Shown: positions 28,795 through 37,798 of the stretch, piece by piece
Layout of the letters: the number at the start of each line of letters is the position of its first letter
Numbering within the stretch: the stretch's first letter is position 1
NCBI GenBank assembly: GCA_021791195.1
Contig: JAJYXB010000008.1
Coordinates: 74,921-138,920 of the forward strand
DNA: 64,000 nt
Direction: 5' to 3'
Source: Actinomycetes bacterium
GTDB taxonomy: Bacteria; Actinomycetota; Thermoleophilia; BMS3ABIN01
Made by a program: the position numbers and the translations under genes
The notes under the pieces: model-generated
Seen by the model: the letters and a program-made list of their open reading frames with translations, nothing else
What the model was told of the DNA's origin: nothing
The model's database searches: none

Positions 28795-29007
28795 CTATTT
28801 GGAGGTTTGTCTCTTGGCGTACTTGCGCTTGAAGCGCTCGACGCGGCCGCCCGTATCCACCAGCTTGCGCTTGCCGGTGTAAAACGGATGACATTTGGAG
28901 CAGATCTCCACGTGGATCTCCGGCACGGTCGAACGGGTGGTGAACTCGTCGCCGCAGGAGCAGCGTACCTTGGTTTCCATATATTCAGGATGGATGTCCT
29001 TCTTCAT
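28795..29007 (-). CDS. rpmE: Ribosomal protein bL31, zinc-binding form
   Basis: The product is a 70-residue large-subunit protein: [20 protein letters not shown] ... [26 protein letters not shown]. Four cysteines in two CxC/CxxC pairs mark the zinc-containing (C+) form. The track start at 29052 is too far upstream. ATG 29007 is preceded by GAGGA with five bases spacing and matches the family start. It is the first gene of the rpmE-thyX-DUF1385-prfA-prmC run. Confidence 0.95.
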   Translation of the reverse strand: MKKDIHPEYMETKVRCSCGDEFTTRSTVPEIHVEICSKCHPFYTGKRKLVDTGGRVERFKRKYAKRQTSK

Positions 29008-29199
29008 GATTGTCCTCACATGTCTATTCCAGAGGGATTCGATCAAGAACAAGAAATGATAGCATAATCAGGCGGCGGATTCCCTGCCGGGAAAACTTCT
29101 TGCCTTGCCGCCCACCCACCCCTAAAATAACAGGCGGGTCGTAACGGGGCCCGGTTTCCCGGCGGGATCGAGCCGGGACTCATCCCCGGCCCGGTCCAT

Positions 29200-29276
29200 G
29201 GGCGATTAGCTCAGCTGGTTAGAGTGCTGCCCTCACATGGCAGAGGTCACTGGTTCGAGTCCAGTATCGCCCACCA
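29200..29276 (+). tRNA. tRNA-Val (CAC)
   Basis: The cloverleaf is complete: acceptor GGGCGAT/ATCGCCC, anticodon stem CTGCC/GGCAG around loop CTCACAT (anticodon CAC), T stem ACTGG/CCAGT with TTCGAGT loop. The 3' CCA is encoded. Confidence 0.95.
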
Positions 29277-29346
29277 TATATCTGCCGCCACGCCAGGCCA
29301 CAAGGGCCGCAGCCCCGGAAGCTGCCGGGGGCATGATGTTTCCCAT

Positions 29347-29422
29347 GGGGGATTAGCTCAGTTGGGAGAGCGCTTGCTTCGCATGCAAGAGGTCACCGGT
29401 TCAAGTCCGGTATCCTCCACCA
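29347..29422 (+). tRNA. tRNA-Ala (CGC)
   Basis: Acceptor GGGGGAT/ATCCTCC contains the G3:U70 pair that identifies alanine tRNAs. The anticodon stem CTTGC/GCAAG encloses TTCGCAT (anticodon CGC). T stem ACCGG/CCGGT. The 3' CCA is encoded. Confidence 0.95.
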
Positions 29423-29519
29423 TGATTTGTCTGGACCTGCCAGCCGGCATCAGGATCTGGCCGGCAACCGCGATCGATAGCCGCCGCGTCCCGTGCCGTG
29501 ACCCGGCGGTTGACTTCCC

Positions 29520-29595
29520 GGGGGATTAGCTCAGTTGGGAGAGCGCCTGCCTTGCACGCAGGAGGTCACCGGTTCGAGTCCGGTATCCTCCACCA
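29520..29595 (+). tRNA. tRNA-Ala (TGC)
   Basis: It has the same acceptor and T arm as the preceding alanine tRNA, including G3:U70, but the anticodon stem is CCTGC/GCAGG with loop CTTGCAC (anticodon TGC). CCA is encoded. The pair probably arose by duplication. Confidence 0.95.
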
Positions 29596-29724
29596 CCTCC
29601 TGACGCACAGGTATACCTTGTAGGTTTGGATAAAACCTGCCGCACTTTCCCCTAATGTTCATTTCGCCTCCTAAGCCGCACCACATGGAAATGCGCCTCA
29701 TCCTGAGTTCTAATACCATATATA

Positions 29725-29752
29725 TTGACTAAATGTAAGATGAGTATATAGT
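29725..29752 (+). promoter_or_regulatory. Candidate promoter for the kinase/regulator pair
   Basis: TTGACT (29725-29730) and TATAGT (29747-29752) are 16 nt apart in an AT-rich stretch about 90 bp before the GTG at 29843. A second TTGACTTGACT lies at 29784-29794. The rest of the gap 29596-29842 shows no gene. Confidence 0.5.
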
Positions 29753-29842
29753 TGAGTCATACTGCGATGTTTATGCGGTTCGCTTGACTTGACTCGCATC
29801 CGAACAGATACATTAACATTGCCACGGAGGTAGGATCCGGTT

Positions 29843-31936
29843 GTGAACAGCCTGCTGGGGCCGGGCATGTTGGAGCCACTCACTTCCGGCCGCGACAATA
29901 TCGGGGGCCGGGATCCGGGGAGCAGAGGTCTGCTTGCCCGCATCCGCGCCTCGCTGAGAAGTCCGCTGCTGGTGGGCGAACAGGGCGCCCGCACCCGTTA
30001 CCTCAGAGTGCAGTGGTGGGTGGCCTTCTGGCGTTTCATCATCCTCATCCAGATTCCGGAAGTGGCCATCGTGCGCCCCCAGCGCTTCGGCTCCCTGGAA
30101 ACGCCGTTCCTGCTGCTGGGGCTGGCCCTCACCTACGCCATCCTCTATTACCTGCTGGCCACCCGTTCCCGCCTGGGGCGCATGCGAAGACTGCACGTGG
30201 CGGACCTGATCGTCTGCGCCGCGCTGATGCTGCTGGCGCATAACGACAAGCTAATCTTCATCTTCTGTTTCTATTCGTATTCAAGCCTGCTGGCGCGCCC
30301 CACCGTGCTGCTGCGCGAGATGATTGCGGACACGGTGGCGCTCAGTCTCGCATACATGCTGGCTTACGCGCTCATTGGCACCGGTCCACTGACGGTGCTG
30401 TCGAACGTCTATTTGCTGGGGAGTTTCGTCCTTTATTATTTCTGGGGACTGGGCTTTGCCGGCTTCTCAGCCGTGCTTGACCGCGCTTCCTCGCTCGAGC
30501 TCGACGCGCGCCTGGCGGAGCAGCGCCAGAGTTATCGCCGGCGGCTGCACGACGATCTGGGCAACACGCTCTGCGGTCTCCATTTCAAGATCCAGAGCCT
30601 GCGCCATGGCAGCGCCGGCGACCTGCGGCAGTCGCTTGCCTTCCTGGCCCGCGGCTACGAGCGGGCAAACAGCGTCCTCAGGCATCTGCTCAGCGGTCTG
30701 GACGAAGAGATGGCCGGCGGCCTGGCGGGCGCCCTCACCGCGCTGGCTGCAGAGGTTCGCCAGACCGGAGGCCACGAACTCCGCTTCTCGCTGCCGAAAA
30801 CGACCCCGCAGCTGAGCCCCGAAGTCGAGCGGGAGGTCATCGGAATCATCCGCGAAGCGGTCATGAACGCCGTCAAACACAGCGGCGCCGCGGCCATCGC
30901 CGTGACGGCCCGGATGAAAAGGGCAAAACTGGTCATCGTGATCGCCGACCACGGCAGGGGTTTCGACCAGGCAAAGCTTGAGGCTCGTCAGGTTTCGGGG
31001 AGCAAAGGCATCAGGGGGATGCGGGAGCGTGCGGCGCTGCTTAAAGGACAACTGCGGATCGACAGCGATCGGACCGGCACCAGGGTGACGCTCAAGGTCG
31101 CCGGTGGCCGCGGCACAAAAATGCTCAACCGCATCCTGGATTACGATCCGGAGAACTCACTCAGCGGCATCTATCCATTCCTGGTACGGCTGCGCACGTT
31201 CATGTTCGTGTGGACACTGGCGGAGCTATTCCTGCAGCCGGCCGGCAGACATCTGAGCATCGCCCTGATCGTGGTTGTCTCAGCGCTGACGCTGGACAGC
31301 CTAGCCTGGATCGTGCTCCGATCCCCTCTTTTCCGGTTGCTCAGCTGGCAACCGTGGCTACTGGTGCTGGAAAACCTCGGCTTCATCGCCGTGCTGCACG
31401 TCTGCCTCCACGCGGGCATCCCATTCTTCTTCACCCTCTACCTCGGCGTCTCCGTCATCATGAATGGCATGTTCCTCGACGCGCTCAGCAACCTGGCGAT
31501 GACCATGGTGCTCAATGCCGGCATCATCGCCATGTTCGCGTCCGCCCCCGCAGCCTTTGTCGACCTGCCGCCGGCGGGCCGCTACGAGCCGCCGCTGCAG
31601 CACACCACCATTTTTTCGATCCTGGCAGTCTCCGCGGGCCTGGCCGGCGAGTTCGTCAAGAGCCTGGAAGTGCTGCAGTTGAAAGCCGTCTCGCTGGCGC
31701 TCAGCCGGCAGCGGGACCAGCTGAGCCGGGAAACCCACAGGCAGCTGCATTCGCTGGTGAACGGCCTCAGCAGGGAAATCGCTTCGCTGACCGGTTCGCG
31801 GCCGCAGCTGCTGAGCGGCAGTCAACTCAAAGGCATTGAAACACGTTCGACCGATCTGAAAACCAGGCTGCGGACCATTCTCAGATCGCTGGATGAACCG
31901 GCGCCCATGACCACCCCAGACCCAGGAGCCACATGA
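29843..31936 (+). CDS. Membrane histidine kinase with a second, degenerate kinase-like half
   Basis: The first half is a NarL-type sensor kinase: about six membrane helices (residues ~58-212), a HisKA_3 helix with phosphoacceptor His236 in SYRRRLHDDLGNTLCGL, and an ATPase domain with NAVKHSG, ADHGRGFD and GIRGMRERA (~340-415). The second half, residues ~445-690, has another set of membrane helices and a coiled segment RETHRQLHSLVNGLSREIAS that looks like a decayed dimerisation helix. It has no ATPase domain. The protein could be a fused pair in which the second half only senses or dimerises. GTG start follows GGAGG by about 12 bases. Its stop overlaps the regulator gene by four bases. Confidence 0.85.
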   Translation: MNSLLGPGMLEPLTSGRDNIGGRDPGSRGLLARIRASLRSPLLVGEQGARTRYLRVQWWVAFWRFIILIQIPEVAIVRPQRFGSLETPFLLLGLALTYAILYYLLATRSRLGRMRRLHVADLIVCAALMLLAHNDKLIFIFCFYSYSSLLARPTVLLREMIADTVALSLAYMLAYALIGTGPLTVLSNVYLLGSFVLYYFWGLGFAGFSAVLDRASSLELDARLAEQRQSYRRRLHDDLGNTLCGLHFKIQSLRHGSAGDLRQSLAFLARGYERANSVLRHLLSGLDEEMAGGLAGALTALAAEVRQTGGHELRFSLPKTTPQLSPEVEREVIGIIREAVMNAVKHSGAAAIAVTARMKRAKLVIVIADHGRGFDQAKLEARQVSGSKGIRGMRERAALLKGQLRIDSDRTGTRVTLKVAGGRGTKMLNRILDYDPENSLSGIYPFLVRLRTFMFVWTLAELFLQPAGRHLSIALIVVVSALTLDSLAWIVLRSPLFRLLSWQPWLLVLENLGFIAVLHVCLHAGIPFFFTLYLGVSVIMNGMFLDALSNLAMTMVLNAGIIAMFASAPAAFVDLPPAGRYEPPLQHTTIFSILAVSAGLAGEFVKSLEVLQLKAVSLALSRQRDQLSRETHRQLHSLVNGLSREIASLTGSRPQLLSGSQLKGIETRSTDLKTRLRTILRSLDEPAPMTTPDPGAT

Positions 31937-32586
31937 TGCACAAACCGCCGATCCGGATAATCATCGTCGACGACCACCCGGTGGTGCTGGAGGGACTCTC
32001 CGCCGGTCTCGGCCAGTTCCCCAACATCCATGTGGTTGGCACCGCCGCCAGCGAGGCGGAAGGCAAGGAGGTCATCGCCGCGGGAGGATTTGATCTGCTG
32101 GTGACCGATCTCTACCTGTCCGCTAACCGCGACGGGCTGGAGCTCATGCGCTACGCGCGCGGCCTGTTTCCGGAGCTGAAGGTGATCGTGCTCTCCTATT
32201 CGCATCAGCCCAATGACGTCTTTGATGCCAACCAGGCCGGGGCTGACGCCTACCTCGTCAAGGACAGCGACCTGGAGGAGATCGCCGAAGCGCTGGAGAC
32301 GGTGATGGATGGCGGCCGTCCGTCGCTGAAACCGGAACTGGAGGCAGCGTTGTGGAAGAAGCTCAGAGATGTGCCGCCAGCGGAGCTGCCGCTTAAACTG
32401 ACCGAGCGGGAATGGGAGATCCTGCGCCTGATGACGCTCGGTGGTACAAATGAAGAGATCGCACAAAAACTGTATCTCAGCCCCCGGGTAGTGCGCCGCT
32501 CCAATACGGCCATCTACCAGAAGTTGTCGGTCCGTAACCGTTCCGAAGCCATTGCCCACGCAGCCCGCGAGAAGTGGTTTAAGTAA
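31933..32586 (+). CDS. NarL/LuxR-type response regulator, partner of the preceding kinase
   Basis: The receiver domain has IIIVDDHPVVLEG, the phospho-Asp in LLVTDLYLS, LSYSHQ and the Lys in YLVKDSD. The C-terminal DNA-binding domain is LTEREWEILRLMTLGGTNEEIAQKLYLSPRVVRRSNTAIYQKL. The 217 residues are normal for the family. It is coupled to the kinase by an ATGA-type overlap and presumably receives its phosphate. Targets are unknown. Confidence 0.92.
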   Translation: MMHKPPIRIIIVDDHPVVLEGLSAGLGQFPNIHVVGTAASEAEGKEVIAAGGFDLLVTDLYLSANRDGLELMRYARGLFPELKVIVLSYSHQPNDVFDANQAGADAYLVKDSDLEEIAEALETVMDGGRPSLKPELEAALWKKLRDVPPAELPLKLTEREWEILRLMTLGGTNEEIAQKLYLSPRVVRRSNTAIYQKLSVRNRSEAIAHAAREKWFK

Positions 32587-32733
32587 GGACCGTTCCGCGG
32601 TCTCGGGCTATTGCTACGGCAAGATTGTGCCCTGCTCTGTCCTCTTTTGCCCCCCACAAAGTCCTCTTTTGACCCTCGCGTATTTAAGATACATGAATCA
32701 TAATAAATGTACGTCAGTTACTGCTTTCAACAT

Positions 32734-32766
32734 CGGCCATTCCCGATGGCCGGAAATTTTTTCCTT
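32734..32766 (+). terminator. Terminator after the kinase/regulator operon
   Basis: CGGCCAT and ATGGCCG form a 7-bp stem with loop TCCCG, followed by GAAATTTTTTCC. It lies about 150 bp after the regulator stop. Confidence 0.7.
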
Positions 32767-32800
32767 TTGGCGCTTGTCCCCGAACGGGTGCCAAGAATAA

Positions 32801-32836
32801 AATCAGCGCGGCTCCTACCCCGCGCTGATTTTTTTC
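32801..32836 (+). terminator. Strong intrinsic terminator
   Basis: AATCAGCGCGG pairs perfectly with CCGCGCTGATT around an 8-nt loop and runs into TTTTTTTC. It follows the previous terminator by only about 35 bp. The short segment between them (32769-32797) folds as TTGGC...GCCAA with an inner CCC/GGG stem, so a small structured RNA is possible. Confidence 0.85.
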
Positions 32837-32839
32837 TTG

Positions 32840-32936
32840 TTTGGGGGACGTTGTTTTCCTAAAGTTCCTACTTGCATTGAACCATCGATCTCAGAAGCTT
32901 CAGTTTAGGAACTTTAGGAAAACAACGTCCCCCAAA
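32840..32936. repeat. Perfect 31-bp inverted repeat with 35-nt centre (REPIN/MITE-like)
   Basis: The left arm (32840-32870) begins TTTGGGGGACGTTGTTTTC. The right arm (32906-32936) is its exact reverse complement. The centre contains no ORF. GGGGACGTTGT-like ends resemble the repeats that flank REP-associated (Y1-type) tyrosine transposases, but no transposase is present. It sits between oppositely oriented terminators, a typical harmless insertion spot. Confidence 0.75.
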
Positions 32937-32964
32937 GAGAAAGCCCCGACTGAGAAATCGGGGC
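32933..32964 (-). terminator. Terminator of the minus-strand response regulator
   Basis: On the minus strand GCCCCGA/TCGGGGC (plus 32943-32964) closes a hairpin followed by TTTCTCTTT. It lies about 170 bp beyond the stop at 33136. The space between (32965-33135) shows no gene. Confidence 0.7.
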
Positions 32965-33135
32965 CTTCCAAGGGGGGCGATTAAGCCCATGACACTAAGA
33001 GAATTATGTTAATCAGCATCATAACCTCACATAAATTGCCCGTCTATAGTTCAGTTTCACTAATTGTGTGATGAGAAACCATCATTACGGGGATGCCAAA
33101 ATCATTGATTGTGGAGAGGTTTCCTGCCTGCCGGC

Positions 33136-33876
33136 TTAGCCGACGAAATCGACATAACCGGCACGAACGGCATAGGCCACCGCTTCCAGCTTGCTGTGCA
33201 CTCCGAGCTTGCCCAGAATGTTCTGGATGTGGTTGCGCGTCGTCGTGGGGCTGATGTAGAGCTGCCTGGAGATGACCTCGTTGTTCAGACCGCGCGCCAG
33301 CAGCTGCAGGATCTCCAGTTCGCGCCGGGTAAGCCGGGTGATCGCCTTGCCATCGCCGTCCGCCTGGTCCGCGAAGCCTTCGCCGTCGCTGAGAGGGTTT
33401 GGCTGCTCGTAGTGCTGCATGGCGGCGCGCACATGTTTTGCCAGCGCTTCCAGCTTGCTGTTCTTGTAGCGCAGCCGGTCATATGCCAGCTTGATCCTGA
33501 TCGCGGCACCGATCCGGGCCAGCAGCTCATCGCGGTCGAAAGGCTTGGCCAGAAAGTCATGAGCGCCGATCTCGAAGCCCGCCACCTTGTCCTCGATGCT
33601 CGGCTTTTCATGGATGAAGATCACGGGGACGTGCTTGAGACCGTTGTCGGACTTGAGCGCCTTGCAGATCTCATGACCGCTCATCACGGGCATGTCGACA
33701 TCGAGGATGATAACGTCGGGATGTTCGTCGCGCGCTATCTGTTTTGCGGCAGAGCCGTCTACAGCCGTGTGCACGCGGTAGCCCGCTTTGGTGAGATCCT
33801 CCTTTGTGAGGTGAAGCACCTCAGGATCGTCATCGACGACCAGAACGGTTTCGTTCGGCATCTCTCCCACCCGCAT
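33136..33876 (-). CDS. LuxR-family response regulator with an atypical receiver
   Basis: The receiver has ETVLVVDDDPEVLHL, the phospho-Asp in VIILDVDMPVMSG and the Lys in DFLAKPFDRDE. The usual switch Thr/Ser after beta-4 is replaced: the sequence reads PVIFIHEKPS, with His where T or S is expected. A linker with a helix (LRYKNSKLEALAKHVRAAM) leads to LTRRELEILQLLARGLNNEVISRQLYISPTT, a LuxR DNA-binding domain. I choose ATG 33876 because AAGG lies seven bases upstream; the track uses 33891. No kinase is adjacent on this strand. Confidence 0.88.
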   Translation of the reverse strand: MRVGEMPNETVLVVDDDPEVLHLTKEDLTKAGYRVHTAVDGSAAKQIARDEHPDVIILDVDMPVMSGHEICKALKSDNGLKHVPVIFIHEKPSIEDKVAGFEIGAHDFLAKPFDRDELLARIGAAIRIKLAYDRLRYKNSKLEALAKHVRAAMQHYEQPNPLSDGEGFADQADGDGKAITRLTRRELEILQLLARGLNNEVISRQLYISPTTTRNHIQNILGKLGVHSKLEAVAYAVRAGYVDFVG

Positions 33877-34021
33877 CGTCCGACCTTCCAAACACCGCCG
33901 CTACCCGCCCGCCCGGCCGGCCGGGCCAGGAAGGCGGGAAGGCGACGGTTCCGTTTCAGCTGCAATATCACGACCGCTTCTGTTACAACCGCACAAACAA
34001 CTCTTCAAAAGAAGCCGTTTT

Positions 34022-34050
34022 AGTATACAAAAATAATCAGGATTTGTCAG
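34022..34050 (-). promoter_or_regulatory. Promoter of the minus-strand response regulator
   Basis: On the minus strand CTGACA (plus 34045-34050) and TATACT (plus 34022-34027) are 17 nt apart in AT-rich DNA. The leader to the start codon would be about 140 nt. Confidence 0.6.
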
Positions 34051-34101
34051 TTTGAAAGATAATTTTTTTAGATCAGAAACATGGTGAAACTTCTCCAGCG
34101 G

Positions 34102-34650
34102 TCAACGCCGGTAACGTTCCCGGCCGCTGCGGTAGAGGTCGCCACCGTGGGCGTCGATGATCACGATGGCAGGAAATTTCACCACGTCAAACCGGTAGAC
34201 GGCCTCGGGGCCGAGTTCGGGGTAGACCACCGCCTCGGCCGCGGTCACCCGCTCGGCCAGCAGCGCCCCGGCGCCGCCCACGGCAGCCAGGTAAACAGCA
34301 CCGCATTCGCGGATGGCGGCAGCCACCTCCGGACTTCGCTCCCCCTTGCCGATCAGGGCGCGGACGCCGCGCGAGAGGATGGCGGCGGTGTAGGCATCCA
34401 TGCGGGAGCTCGTCGTCGGCCCCGCGGAACCCACCGCCCGGCCCGGTGAAGCCGGCGTGGGTCCGACGTAGTAGATGATCTGGCCCGCAAGCTCGACCGG
34501 CAGCTCCTCACCGCGTTCGATCAGCGCGGCCAGCCGGCTGTGGGCGGCGTCGCGCGCGGTGTAGATCGTGCCGGTGATGAGCACCTGGTCGCCGGCACTG
34601 AGCGCCCGGGTGTCTTCTTCGGAAAGCGGCGGCTTGAGAGTCACGCCCAT
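34102..34650 (-). CDS. Fumarate hydratase class I, beta subunit
   Basis: This is the C-terminal half of the iron-sulfur fumarase, which with the alpha subunit interconverts fumarate and malate. GTIYTARDAAHSRLAALIERG, YYVGPTPASPGRAVGSAGPTTSSRMD, IGKGERSPEV and KFPAIVIIDAHGGDLY are typical. The start is ATG 34650, overlapping the alpha stop as TGATG; the track start at 34686 is a shadow. A class I tartrate dehydratase is an alternative, but the malic enzyme next door favours fumarase. Confidence 0.88.
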   Translation of the reverse strand: MGVTLKPPLSEEDTRALSAGDQVLITGTIYTARDAAHSRLAALIERGEELPVELAGQIIYYVGPTPASPGRAVGSAGPTTSSRMDAYTAAILSRGVRALIGKGERSPEVAAAIRECGAVYLAAVGGAGALLAERVTAAEAVVYPELGPEAVYRFDVVKFPAIVIIDAHGGDLYRSGRERYRR

Positions 34651-35495
34651 CAGATGCTCCCCGAGGCGCGCCGGGCGGAGTTGCACTGGATACCGACAGC
34701 CACGGGCAGCGAGGCAATGTGGCAGGGTTCCTCCTCGAGCGCCACGCCGAGGCAGGTTACCCTGCCGCCGAAACCGCCCGGGCCGATGCCGAGATCGTTG
34801 ACCCGGTCCAGGATCTGCTGTTCCAGCCCCGCGAGCGCCGGGTCGGGATTGGCCTCTTTGGCCTGCCGGAGCATCGCTTTCTTGCTGAGCACCGCGGCCC
34901 GGTCCATGGTGCCGCCCACACCGATGCCAAGAAAGATCGGCGGGCAGGGGCTGGCGCCGGCGCGGCTGACCGTGTCGACGGCGAAATCGATCAGCCCCGG
35001 CACGCCATCGGCCGGCTTGAGCATGGCCAGGCGGCTCATGTTCTCGCTGCCGGCGCCCTTTGGCAGGACCGTGATCCGGACCGCATCGCCCTCGACCAGA
35101 TCGAGGTGCAGTACCGCGGGCGTGTTGTCGCCGGTGTTCTGACGCCGGAAGCAGGGTCCGGCAACCATGGAAGCGCGCAGGTATCCTTCCCGCTGCGCGC
35201 GGGCGACACCGGCATCGACAGCCGCGTCCAGTGGACCGCCGCCGATGTGCACGTCGCGGCCCAGCTCGATGAATACGACAGCCAGGCCGGTATCCTGGCA
35301 GAGCGGGACGCGGTTGCGCCCGGCGATGTGGGAATTTTCCAGCAGAGTCTCCAGCACGGCGCGCCCCTGCGGGGATTCCTCGGCGGCGAGCGCCGCCTTA
35401 AGCGCCGCGACCACGTCGGCGGGCAGACTGAAATTGGCTTCCTGGTATAGCTTTGCCACCATGTCGGTGACCGCGGCCGCGCTGACCTCTTTCAT
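34650..35495 (-). CDS. Fumarate hydratase class I, alpha subunit
   Basis: This is the [4Fe-4S]-binding half of class I fumarase. Three cysteines likely to hold the cluster are seen in RVPLCQDTGLAVVF, SRAGASPCPPIFLGIG and VGIQCNSARRA. GPCFRRQNTGDNTPAVLH and MSRLAMLKPADGVPG are further family motifs. The length of 281 residues is as expected for the split form. It begins 2 bp after the malic enzyme stop and overlaps the beta gene by one base, so the three genes form one operon. Confidence 0.9.
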   Translation of the reverse strand: MKEVSAAAVTDMVAKLYQEANFSLPADVVAALKAALAAEESPQGRAVLETLLENSHIAGRNRVPLCQDTGLAVVFIELGRDVHIGGGPLDAAVDAGVARAQREGYLRASMVAGPCFRRQNTGDNTPAVLHLDLVEGDAVRITVLPKGAGSENMSRLAMLKPADGVPGLIDFAVDTVSRAGASPCPPIFLGIGVGGTMDRAAVLSKKAMLRQAKEANPDPALAGLEQQILDRVNDLGIGPGGFGGRVTCLGVALEEEPCHIASLPVAVGIQCNSARRASGSI

Positions 35496-35497
35496 GG

Positions 35498-36745
<1,248 letters not shown>

Positions 36746-36823
36746 GGCTTAATAATATATCCCATCCCCAACCCATCCGCCTCAATGTTGAAGGCTGATG
36801 GGTAATGGGTTAGAGTCCCCTCC

Positions 36824-37684
36824 ATGGAAGAGAGTGACACAGGCGGGCGGACAAAGCGCACCAGAATCGGCGGCATGGCCCTGGAAAACGGCGTTCTGTT
36901 CCAGTCGGAACGCTTCTGGTCCATGGCCGTGCGCCGGGACGGGGGTGGCATCGAAGTCGCATCCGGTGAAAAAAGCGCCTTGCCACGCCGGCTGGGGCTG
37001 AGAAAAATCCCGATGCTGCGGGGGCTGGTCAGCCTGAGCGAATCCGCCGCGGTGCTGCCGGAAGCGCACGCGCACGGCGGCCAGCTGCCGGTATTGATGC
37101 GCTCCCCGGGAGTACTTGCCTCGGTGCTGGCCAGCACGCTCGGCACGCTGGCGCTCAAGAACCCGAAAAAGCGGCTGCCGCCCTTGATAGAGGAAACTGT
37201 GCTCGCGGGACTGGCGCTGCTGCCGTCGCTGGTGGCCCTGCGCCACAGCAACGCCGTTCAGTACCACGCCGCCGAGCATAAGTCGATCAACGCCTATGAG
37301 GCCACGGGCGCCGTGGATGAGGAGGGCGCGCAGCTGGCCCGCGCCGAGCATGCGCGCTGCGGCTCCAACATCGTCGGGCCGGCGCTGGCGCTGATGGCGC
37401 TCGGCAACACCGTTTCCCGCCACGCGCTCGGCCGCCAGAGCCAGCTCGCCCGGCTGGGCGTGGGCCTGCTCAGCCTTTCGGGCGCCATGGAGATGATCCA
37501 GTGGGCCTCACGCAACCCGCGCAGCCTGTGGTCGAAGCTCCTGACCACATCCGGGAACGGACTCCAGACCTTCATCACCACCAGGGAACCAACCGGCGAT
37601 CAGCTCGACGTCGGCCTCGCCGCCCTGCAGGAGCTGTTGCGGCTCGAAACCGCCGTGGCCGGGCCTCCGGCCGCATCCGTTTAG
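36824..37684 (+). CDS. DUF1385 protein, diverged copy 2
   Basis: This 286-residue protein keeps the DUF1385 landmarks: GGMALENGVLFQSERFWSMA, PMLRGLVSLSES, YHAAEHKSINAYE, HARCGSN and LQTFITTREPT. Compared with copy 1, the middle membrane region is shorter and AEHK is followed by SIN instead of TIH. The presumed metal ligands are therefore retained. It is divergent from the malic enzyme gene and stands alone. No clear ribosome site is seen; ATG 36875 (MALENGVLF) is another possible start. The role is unknown. Confidence 0.8.
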   Translation: MEESDTGGRTKRTRIGGMALENGVLFQSERFWSMAVRRDGGGIEVASGEKSALPRRLGLRKIPMLRGLVSLSESAAVLPEAHAHGGQLPVLMRSPGVLASVLASTLGTLALKNPKKRLPPLIEETVLAGLALLPSLVALRHSNAVQYHAAEHKSINAYEATGAVDEEGAQLARAEHARCGSNIVGPALALMALGNTVSRHALGRQSQLARLGVGLLSLSGAMEMIQWASRNPRSLWSKLLTTSGNGLQTFITTREPTGDQLDVGLAALQELLRLETAVAGPPAASV

Positions 37685-37798
37685 CGCCGCCTTCCTTCCA
37701 CCTCGCGCCGGCCAGGCGTCTCCGGGGGTAAAAACTCTTCAACCCGGGTAACTATTAAGCTCCCGATCAATTCACGGATCACTGAGGTGAAGAAACAC

